Source of the DNA: an uncultured Collinsella sp.
GTDB taxonomy: Bacteria; Actinomycetota; Coriobacteriia; Coriobacteriales; Coriobacteriaceae
Assembly: GCA_902493375.1 (NCBI GenBank)
Contig: CABUPH010000011.1
Span: forward strand, 1-64,000
Reading direction: 5' to 3'
DNA: 64,000 nucleotides
The position numbers were made by a program, and so were the translations under genes. This document shows, one piece after another, positions 57,253 through 64,000 of the stretch. Each line of letters begins with the position of its first letter. Position 1 is the stretch's first letter. The notes under the pieces were generated by a model. It did no database searches. It was not told the origin of the DNA and worked only from the letters and a program-made list of their open reading frames with translations.

Positions 57253-59442
57253 CTAAATCAATTTGGTTGACTCCAGTTTTTCGATGATCCAGTCGTTGGC
57301 TTTGATGACCGGGCGGCGGAAGACGACGCCCAGTGCCAGCGACGGAATCAGATAGCTCGCCAGAATGCCTAGCTCAATCCAGTACTCCATGTGGTACGCA
57401 CCGGCCATGGCGGCATGCATGGCGTTGATGCCGTGGGTGAACGGCAGGAACGGATAGATCGCCTGGAACACGGGGCCGGTCATCTCGATGGGGAACGTGC
57501 CGCCCGAACCGCCGACCTGCATGACCAGCAGCACGACGGCGAGCGCCTTGCCGATATCGCCAAACGAAACCGTAAGCGTGTAGACGATATTGGAGAACAC
57601 GAGACTCGCGACCCAGCCCGCCAGCACAAACTGCAGCGGGTCGTCGCACTGGATGCCAAAGAACAGGATGTCGCCCGCACACACGAGCGTTGCCTGCAGC
57701 AGGGCCAGACCGCCAAAGAACAGGTAGCGGCCCAGGTAGATCTCGTGCAGGCGCACGGGGATGAGCTCGTTGATAAGCTCATCGTCAACCGAGACCTTCA
57801 TCATGGCCGCCAGCACAATCGAGCCCACCCAGAGCGACAGAATCGTGTAGAACGGTGCCATGGCCGAACCGTAGTTGCGGATCGGATAGACCGGCTTGCG
57901 ATCGAGCGCGACGGGGCCGGAAAGCGACACGGCCAGACCCTCGGGATCATTGCCGATCATCGTCTTGATCGTAGCGAGGTCATCCGACATCAAGGCGCCG
58001 TCGAGCTCGTCCTTAAACGCACTGATCTTGTCCGACGCCTCGCCCAGCTGATCAGAAGCCTTGTTGACCAGCTTTGCAGCTTTGGAGAGGCCCTTTGCCA
58101 GCGAACCGGATGCGTCGGTCAGGCCAGCAACAGCACTATCCAGATCGTTCGAAATACCGTTCAGCGAATCCAAAACGCCCGAGATGGTCTTCTTGAGCTC
58201 CTTTGCCTTGGCCGAAAACGTAGAGTCGTAGTCAGTCTTGGCGCCCGAGATACCAGCCTTGGCATCCGCGATTGCCTGATCGACCTCGGCACGCGACTTA
58301 TTAACCTCTGCCATGCTGTCAGAGAGAGACTTCGCGGTGGCCGTCAAGTCCTTGGCGTTGTTGCGATACTCCACAGCAATCCTGCTCAGCGATGTTGCCA
58401 CAGACTTGAGGCTGTCCTGGAGTTTTTCGTCAGTCACCTGATCGGCAAAGCTGCGGAGCTGGTCGGCCGTGGCGTCGATATCGTCGGCACGCGTGTTGAG
58501 CGCCGCCGCGGCATCGTTGAGCTGGGACACTGTAAGGTCGACATGTTGATTCGCGGCATCAAATGCCTTCGCAAGCTCGGCGGACACGTTGTCAAACGAG
58601 CCCGCGCTTCCGTCAATCGCGGCATTGATGGCGTCGTTGGCGTCCTTCAGCGCTTCCTTGGAATCGCTAATACCGCTTTTGACATGCTCCATCAGCTGCT
58701 TCGTTGACTCATCGACCGTGCCCGTCTGCTTGAGCATGCCGCTCGCCGACGTCAGCGAATCGGACGTGGAGCTCAAAATGCCCGCCAGCGACGAAGCATT
58801 TGCCCGAACGTCTCGCAGGTCCTCAATCGAATCGCCGAGCGTCGAGGACAGGTTGGCGATAAAGTTACCCACCTGGTCGGTGCTCATGTAATCGAGCAGG
58901 CTGGACACCGTCTTAAGACCGATCGTCGTAATGGTCTCGGTAAAAGTTTTGTTAACCTGGCTCTGGACGGCGCTCGAACCCTTCTCGGTCACGATCTGCG
59001 CAATGGCGTTGGCCTTCTGATTCTCGTAGAACTCGATATCGGCATGCTTCACGTCGGTCGAGAAAAGCGTCATCATGTCAGCGCTAAACGTTTTGGGGAT
59101 AACGACGGCAGCATAGTACGCGCCCGACTTAACGCCCTCGATAGCCTTTTCGCGATTGTTGAGCACAACCCAATCGAAGCTCTCGTTGCCGCGTAGGGTG
59201 GCGGTCACGTTTTCGCCCACGTTAACCTCGACGGGGATCAAATCGCTCTCGTAACCCTCATCGGTGTTGACCACGGCGATCTTAAGATTGCCGGTGTTGC
59301 CGTACGGATCCCAGCTGCCGGCGATGTTAAACCACGCGTACAGACACGGTACGATAATGAGGCCCATCACGACAACCAAGCCGATCACGGAGCGAGACAC
59401 GTTTTGGACATCGCGCTTAAACAGATGCAGGATGTTCTTCAT
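57253..59442 (-). CDS. YhgE/Pip domain membrane protein (second of pair)
   Basis: A 729-aa protein of the YhgE/Pip (phage infection protein) family. One TM helix near the N-terminus (about 19-38) is followed by the conserved WFNIAGSWDPYGNTGNLKIAVVNTDEGY block, a long extracellular helical stretch (about 190-520) full of Ala/Asp/Ser heptads, probably coiled coil, and a C-terminal ABC-2-like membrane domain of five to six TM helices (about 540-715). The start codon directly follows the stop codon of the next copy upstream, with GGAGGTGA 8 nt before it. Function is not settled: phage adsorption and type VII secretion-related roles are known in relatives. Confidence 0.88.
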   Translation of the reverse strand: MKNILHLFKRDVQNVSRSVIGLVVVMGLIIVPCLYAWFNIAGSWDPYGNTGNLKIAVVNTDEGYESDLIPVEVNVGENVTATLRGNESFDWVVLNNREKAIEGVKSGAYYAAVVIPKTFSADMMTLFSTDVKHADIEFYENQKANAIAQIVTEKGSSAVQSQVNKTFTETITTIGLKTVSSLLDYMSTDQVGNFIANLSSTLGDSIEDLRDVRANASSLAGILSSTSDSLTSASGMLKQTGTVDESTKQLMEHVKSGISDSKEALKDANDAINAAIDGSAGSFDNVSAELAKAFDAANQHVDLTVSQLNDAAAALNTRADDIDATADQLRSFADQVTDEKLQDSLKSVATSLSRIAVEYRNNAKDLTATAKSLSDSMAEVNKSRAEVDQAIADAKAGISGAKTDYDSTFSAKAKELKKTISGVLDSLNGISNDLDSAVAGLTDASGSLAKGLSKAAKLVNKASDQLGEASDKISAFKDELDGALMSDDLATIKTMIGNDPEGLAVSLSGPVALDRKPVYPIRNYGSAMAPFYTILSLWVGSIVLAAMMKVSVDDELINELIPVRLHEIYLGRYLFFGGLALLQATLVCAGDILFFGIQCDDPLQFVLAGWVASLVFSNIVYTLTVSFGDIGKALAVVLLVMQVGGSGGTFPIEMTGPVFQAIYPFLPFTHGINAMHAAMAGAYHMEYWIELGILASYLIPSLALGVVFRRPVIKANDWIIEKLESTKLI

Positions 59443-62259
59443 TTATGCCTCACCTCCTTTGGAGTGCTTGCCAAGCGCGGTGGTATCTCCATCATTTGTG
59501 GCTGTGCTGTCGCTGCCCTGAGATTTATGGTGCGAGCCGATATGCGGCAAGCGGCCCGTGGACTGATCGCCGCCCTTGGCACCACGCTCGCTGGCGTTGA
59601 GGCCAAACATGTGGCGGGCGGCAGGAATGGCGGCCGTGTGTTCGCGCATCTCGCGACGCAGGTCCTCATCCGAAAGCGCCGAGATGCGCATCTGGGTATT
59701 GAGGCTCGCTCGGATATATTCGATATTGATAAGCCAGCCGCAGATGGCAATAACCGAGATGATCCAAATGACAAGCAGGATGATCTTGCCGTTATTGTCG
59801 ATATCGAGAACCGTCGACAGGACAAAGAGCAGGACCTGAACGCCCACCACGGCGGCAAAACCGCCCTTGATGTAGTACGGGTAGCGATGTTCAAAGGCGA
59901 CCGCATGATCGAGCAGTTCGCGACGGTACGAATCGGAATCGAGCATGACGCGCATGGCCGTGCGCAGCGAGTAGCGCTGGCGCGGCAGGTCGTTGGACTC
60001 GCAAATCATCATACCGGTCGTGGAGAGCTGTTTATCAAAGAGCAGGTTAAGGTTGAGCAGCAGCGGACGCAGCTGCAGGCCGATAAAGAGCGCCACGATC
60101 AAGAACACGCCCAGAATGCACAGGTCAAACAGGTAGTTGAACGAATACATGCCGCCGACCGTCTCGCGCAGCAGATTGATGCCGTAGGTAAAGGGCAGCA
60201 GCGGGTGCAGCCACTGGAAGAAGCCGGGCATCATCTCGATGGGGTACATGCCCGACGAACCCGGGATCTGCACGATGACGAGAATGACGCCGATAGCCTT
60301 GCCGATATGCTTAAACGTGGTGGACAGCGCATAGATGATATTGACGTAGGTGAACGAAATGGCGATGCCGCCCAGCACGAACAGCAGCGGGCTGACGCAC
60401 TGCACGCCAATCACCAGATCGCCTACCGTAACGATGATGGCCTGCAACGCGCCCAGGATCACCATGAGCAACCAGCGGCCAAAGTAGCCTTGGCGCGCCG
60501 TAAAGCTGCCAACACCTTCACGGTCGACCTCGAGCTTGTAAATGGCGATGAGCACATAGCCGCCCACCCAAAGCGCCAGATTGGTGTAGAAGGGAGCGAT
60601 GCCCGAGCCAAAGCTCTTGACCGGATAGATTGGCTTGGACGTCAACTCAACCGGAGACGCCATGAAATCTGCCACGTCATTGACATCGACGCCCATCAGA
60701 TCGGCCAGCTCGCCCATGGACTCGGAGGTCTGCAGCGCCGCGATGTCATTGGCGGCGGTTGCAAGCTTGTCCTGGACCTTGGCAAGCGAGGAATCGGTCT
60801 GGGACAGCGTGGTCTTGGCCTGGCCGAGCGTAGCGCTAAGCTGCGCCAACGTGCCGCGCGCATTTGCAAGTGTAGGTGTCATACCCGAGACGATACCGGT
60901 CAGGTCGCCCGAAACGGCAGCAAAAGAGTCGAGCGCGCTCGAGGCCTTCGGCAGCGCGTTTTGGCCCAAGTCCGTCTGGGCTTGGCCAAGGTTGGTCGCA
61001 CCGGTATGAATTGCGTTATTGATAGCGTCACTGGCACCCGAAACAGCCGCTGCGTCATTCGCCATGGCGCTCGACTGCGCGGACAGACCGTCCTTGATGC
61101 TCTGAAGCTTTTCATTCTGCTCTCGAAGCAAATCGATGGTCGATACAATGCGCGCGTCAATTTCCTCGGAACCTGTCGACGTGTCATTGGCGAGAATCTC
61201 CAAGTGCCCGATAACGGCCTTATTGTGGTCGATCGTCGCTTGAAGAGACTCGAGCGAGTTGTCGATACGGGTGGTCGTAGATGTGACCGCGCCCGTCAGC
61301 TTGCCGATGGCAGCGTTCGCAGAGGCCGACGTCTTGGTGAGCGCAAGGCTGCCTTCCGAGAGCGCCTTGGAGAGCGAGGTGATGGAGTTGCCCGCCGTGG
61401 TGCGAGCTTCGCTCAGCAGGTCGTTGCCCTGGGAGATCGCCTGTGTCAGCGACGGTGCCTGGTCTTGCAAGCCGGCAAGTGCCGCATCAGCCGAGGCGAT
61501 AGCGCCACTCGTCTTATCGATGGCGGCATTCATATCGCCAATCGAATCGCGCACCTCGCCCAAGGTGTCGGACGCCTCGGACACCGAACTTGCCAGCGAG
61601 TCCTGAGTCTGGGTTGCCTTGTCCTTTAAATCGACACCGGCATCCTTGGCGATACCGGCAACAGTCTTGCCTACCGTAGAGACAAATTCCGAGTTGATCT
61701 GCTCCTCGATGGTGTTTGCACCGGTATCGGTAACCTTGGGCGCAATGGCGCTCTTCTTCTCATTGACGTAGTACGTGAGCTTGGGCTGATGGTAGTTGCC
61801 GTCGAGCATCGAAACCAGGTTATCCGAGAAGTTCTTGGGAATCACGATAGCGGCATAGTACTCGCCGCTCTCGACGCCCTCCTTGGCATCGGCCGTCGAG
61901 TCGACGAACGTCCAGCCCAACTGATGATTCTCCTTGAGCTGGTCGACCACTTTGTCGCCAGCGTTGAGCTCACCCACCAAGTCGTTTTGGGTGCCTCGAT
62001 CGTTGTTGGCGATAGCAATCTTGATGCCTTGGGTGTTTCCATACGGATCCCAGTTTGCCACGATGTTATACCAGGCATACAGCGAGGGAATAACGCACAC
62101 GCCTAGGGTAACCACCAGGGCGACGGGGTTCACAAGCAGTCGCTTAATGTCGCGCTTAAATATCGCAAAGGACACCTTTGCATTGGATAGTTTGCTGCCG
62201 AGACTCACGCTTGGACCATCCATCCTGTCGTTAAATCGAATCGTACTATCGACAACCAT
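59443..62259 (-). CDS. YhgE/Pip domain membrane protein (first of pair)
   Basis: A 938-aa paralogue of the downstream gene, with the same plan: N-terminal TM helix (about 38-58), WYNIVANWDPYGNTQGIKIAIANNDRG, a long helical extracellular region with many Ala/Ser/Asp repeats, a multi-TM C-terminal domain (GSGIAPFYTNLALWVGGYV to FIGLQLRPLLLN), plus about 190 more residues with two TM helices and a hydrophilic tail that the downstream copy lacks. Overlap is zero: TAA is followed directly by ATG of the next gene, so they are coupled and may form a heteromer. Start is uncertain (no strong ribosome site at 62259; another ATG is 12 codons in). Confidence 0.87.
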   Translation of the reverse strand: MVVDSTIRFNDRMDGPSVSLGSKLSNAKVSFAIFKRDIKRLLVNPVALVVTLGVCVIPSLYAWYNIVANWDPYGNTQGIKIAIANNDRGTQNDLVGELNAGDKVVDQLKENHQLGWTFVDSTADAKEGVESGEYYAAIVIPKNFSDNLVSMLDGNYHQPKLTYYVNEKKSAIAPKVTDTGANTIEEQINSEFVSTVGKTVAGIAKDAGVDLKDKATQTQDSLASSVSEASDTLGEVRDSIGDMNAAIDKTSGAIASADAALAGLQDQAPSLTQAISQGNDLLSEARTTAGNSITSLSKALSEGSLALTKTSASANAAIGKLTGAVTSTTTRIDNSLESLQATIDHNKAVIGHLEILANDTSTGSEEIDARIVSTIDLLREQNEKLQSIKDGLSAQSSAMANDAAAVSGASDAINNAIHTGATNLGQAQTDLGQNALPKASSALDSFAAVSGDLTGIVSGMTPTLANARGTLAQLSATLGQAKTTLSQTDSSLAKVQDKLATAANDIAALQTSESMGELADLMGVDVNDVADFMASPVELTSKPIYPVKSFGSGIAPFYTNLALWVGGYVLIAIYKLEVDREGVGSFTARQGYFGRWLLMVILGALQAIIVTVGDLVIGVQCVSPLLFVLGGIAISFTYVNIIYALSTTFKHIGKAIGVILVIVQIPGSSGMYPIEMMPGFFQWLHPLLPFTYGINLLRETVGGMYSFNYLFDLCILGVFLIVALFIGLQLRPLLLNLNLLFDKQLSTTGMMICESNDLPRQRYSLRTAMRVMLDSDSYRRELLDHAVAFEHRYPYYIKGGFAAVVGVQVLLFVLSTVLDIDNNGKIILLVIWIISVIAICGWLINIEYIRASLNTQMRISALSDEDLRREMREHTAAIPAARHMFGLNASERGAKGGDQSTGRLPHIGSHHKSQGSDSTATNDGDTTALGKHSKGGEA

Positions 62260-62408
62260 TGTAGTAGGCGCTTTAACGTCTCAAAGCACAATGGTGTTGA
62301 GTTTTGCGGGTAGCAATATACTACGAAGATGAGTTAACGTACAGATGTACAGTATCCTAAATTTCAGCAGGTCACAAAACCACAACCCGCACAAATTAGC
62401 AATTCAAA

Positions 62409-62464
62409 TAGTCATCGGGGACGTTCTTAAATGACTAGTCAAACAAGAACGTCCCCAATGACTA
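62409..62464. repeat. Inverted repeat with GGGGACGTTCTT arms
   Basis: 20-base arms (62409-62428 and 62445-62464) matching at 19 of 20, around AAATGACTAGTCAAAC. It lies between the YhgE genes and element D. The GGGGACG word recalls other repeat families in the window. Confidence 0.75.
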
Positions 62465-62506
62465 CTTAGGACCACGGCAACGTCGATGTTTTGGCAATGC
62501 CAGCGA

Positions 62507-62606
62507 GCGGGCGCCAGAGCGAACAAATTGGCATGAAAAGAGGACGGCATAGACCTTCTGGTCATGCCGTCCTCTTTGAATGACAAGTTGTCGCTCTGGC
62601 GCCCGC
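62507..62606 (-). repeat. Long hairpin D downstream of htpG
   Basis: Outer arms GCGGGCGCCAGAGCG (from 62507) and CGCTCTGGCGCCCGC (to 62606), then AACAAATTG/CAAGTTG, then an inner stem AAAGAGGACGGCAT/ATGCCGTCCTCTTT around AGACCTTCTGGTC. It begins 44 bp past the htpG stop and probably terminates it. The inner core word is shared with element C (54569). Confidence 0.82.
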
Positions 62607-62649
62607 GCAGCGTCGGCCGGTCCGCCGTTCGTTAGAACGGCGGAACCAA

Positions 62650-64000
62650 TTACATCAGCTCACAAACAGCCGCCGCGAAGGCTACGGGATCCTCGGGGAG
62701 GATGCCCTCGACCAGCAAAGCCTGGTCATAGAGCAAACCGGAGTACTGCTTGATCTTGTCGGCGTCGCCCGCCTTCTGAGCGGCGACGAGCTTGGAAAAG
62801 ACCGGGTGCTTGGCGTTGAGCTCGAGCACGCGCTGGCTCTTGGGCATACCGTCGGGCGCGCCCTCGGGACCCTTCTGGAGTACCTTCTCCATCTCGAGCG
62901 AAAGCGGGCCCTCGGTGGTGATGCACGCGGGAGCATCGGTCAGGCGCGCAGAGACGGCAACCTTCTCGACCTTGTCGCCGAGTGCCTCCTTCATGGCGTT
63001 AAAGAGGTCCTCGTTCTCCTTGGTGGCGTCCTCGGCCTCCTGTTTCTCGTCCTCGGTCGCCAGGTCAAGATCACCGGTCGCGACGTTCTTGAGCTCCAGA
63101 TGACGATCCTCGACCTCGGGCTCGGCACCGTCGGCCACAGCCTTTTCGGCAGCCTCGCGAGCTGCGTCGTCCTCATAGATCTTGGGCATATCGGCGGCAA
63201 CGTACTCACGCATAGCTTGGAACGTGAACTCATCCACATCCTGCGTCAGCAGCAGCACGTCATAGCCGCGGTCGAGCACGCCCTTTACCACGGGCATCTT
63301 GGCCAAGCGCTCGCGCGAGTCACCGGCGGCGTAGTAGATGGCCTTCTGATCCTCGGGCATGCCCTTGGCATACTCGGCCAGGGTAATCATCTTCTGTTCC
63401 TTGGCAGACCAGAACAGCAACAGGTCGGCGAGCTCATCGGCCTTCATGCCATAGCTCGAGTAGATGCCGTACTTAAGGCCGCGGCCAAAGTTCTCAAAGA
63501 ACTTCTCGTAGGCCTCGCGGTCGTTGTCACGCATATCCTCAAGGTCAGCGGTGATCTTCTTTTCCACACGCTTGGCGATGGCCTTGAGCTGACGGTTCTG
63601 CTGCAGCGTCTCACGCGAGATGTTGAGCGACACGTCGGCGGAATCCACGACACCGCGCACAAAGTTGTAGTAGTCGGGCAGCAGGTCGTCGCACTTCTCC
63701 ATAATCAGCACGTTGGAGCTGTAGAGCGCCAGACCCTTCTCGTAGTCCTTGCTGTACAGATCGAACGGGGCGCGACCCGGCACAAACAGCAGGGCGTCGT
63801 ACTCGAGCGTGCCCTCGGCGTGGAAGCTGATGGTGCGCGCAGGATTATCAAAGTCGTGGAACGTAGACTTGTAGAACTCGTCGTAGTCCTTCTGCTCAAC
63901 ATCGGAGCTGCGCTTTTTCCAAATCGGTGTCATGGAGTTGACGGTCTCGAGCTCCTGGTAGTCCTCATACTCGGGCTTGTAATCGTCGCCGGCGTCCTCG
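62650..64000 (-). CDS. htpG: HtpG (Hsp90) chaperone, partial: C-terminal about 450 residues
   Basis: ATP-dependent chaperone, cut by the right window edge: the reading frame is open to 64000, so the N-terminal ATPase domain (about 200 residues) lies outside. Visible are the end of the linker (YKPEYEDYQELETVN), the middle domain starting MTPIWKKRSSDVEQKDYDEFYK, with FDLYSKDYEKGLALYSSNVLIM and the conserved GVVDSADVSLNISRETLQQ, and the C-terminal dimerisation domain. An acidic insert (about 270-320 of the visible part, DREAAEKAVADGAEPEVEDRH) is present. The M at 63933 is internal, not the true start. Confidence 0.94.
   Translation of the reverse strand, partial: EDAGDDYKPEYEDYQELETVNSMTPIWKKRSSDVEQKDYDEFYKSTFHDFDNPARTISFHAEGTLEYDALLFVPGRAPFDLYSKDYEKGLALYSSNVLIMEKCDDLLPDYYNFVRGVVDSADVSLNISRETLQQNRQLKAIAKRVEKKITADLEDMRDNDREAYEKFFENFGRGLKYGIYSSYGMKADELADLLLFWSAKEQKMITLAEYAKGMPEDQKAIYYAAGDSRERLAKMPVVKGVLDRGYDVLLLTQDVDEFTFQAMREYVAADMPKIYEDDAAREAAEKAVADGAEPEVEDRHLELKNVATGDLDLATEDEKQEAEDATKENEDLFNAMKEALGDKVEKVAVSARLTDAPACITTEGPLSLEMEKVLQKGPEGAPDGMPKSQRVLELNAKHPVFSKLVAAQKAGDADKIKQYSGLLYDQALLVEGILPEDPVAFAAAVCELM

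Noticed and set aside
1..64000. CRISPR arrays, tRNA and rRNA genes, prophage modules
   Set aside because: No regularly spaced direct repeats of CRISPR type, no cloverleaf candidates or rRNA signatures, and no integrase or phage structural genes were seen.

Overview
The window looks like a chromosomal stretch of a GC-rich anaerobic gut actinobacterium of the class Coriobacteriia, most likely Collinsella or a close relative. This is an inference from gene content: sortase-type pilins, an actinobacterial GlnR-like regulator beside a type I glutamine synthetase, a lactate racemase cluster, FeoA/FeoB iron uptake, paired YhgE/Pip proteins, and many intergenic palindromic repeats containing GGGACAG-like words. 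No rRNA, tRNA, prophage, CRISPR array or intact transposase was seen.

Layout. 1-6.2 kb (minus strand): a pilus operon encoding a large beta-helix/isopeptide adhesin, a second isopeptide pilin and a truncated pilin; the first gene and the AT-rich DNA upstream of it differ in base composition from the rest. 6.7-13 kb: HAD phosphatase, MFS transporter, molybdopterin genes (moaA and a moaC-mobB fusion) and an AbiEi/DUF559-like protein. 13-19.4 kb: a heterodimeric ABC exporter diverging from a MATE pump plus BmrR-like MerR regulator, with a textbook 19-bp-spacer operator. 19.4-30.3 kb: ligA, an HtrA protease, glnA with a GlnR-like regulator, a RelB/DinJ-nucleotidyltransferase fusion, LacI and GntR regulators and a BaiCD/FadH-like flavoenzyme. 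30.4-36 kb: ferrous iron uptake (feoA, feoA, feoB and a Cys-rich partner), an HPr-like protein, a 222-bp MITE-like element and an amino acid permease. 36.2-41 kb: ebgA-ebgC beta-galactosidase controlled by a divergent LacI regulator, with three copies of a CAACCGGTTG operator. 41-49 kb: aspS, serB, then the lactate racemase system (larB, larC1, a tetR on the plus strand; larA-larD on the minus strand). 49-64 kb: ppc, hisS, a collapsed MFS gene, an M20 amidohydrolase, a DMT transporter, two YhgE/Pip proteins and the 3' two thirds of htpG.

How the genes work together. Several complete gene-regulator-operator units can be read directly: MATE/MerR, glnA/GlnR-like with an upstream GlnR-type box, and ebgAC/LacI. 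The lar genes should supply most of the nickel-pincer cofactor pathway (LarB, LarC N-terminal half), the racemase LarA, whose catalytic residues are all present, and an aquaglyceroporin; LarE and the LarC C-terminal half are not in the window.

The most unusual content is between genes. At least four families of short hairpin repeats recur, and one copy has become part of an ABC transporter C-terminus. There is also a pair of about 125-bp hairpins (46558-46682 and 49243-49369) that share a core but have different, internally perfect 29-bp outer arms, a compensatory pattern that suggests selection or a copying mechanism acting on the secondary structure.
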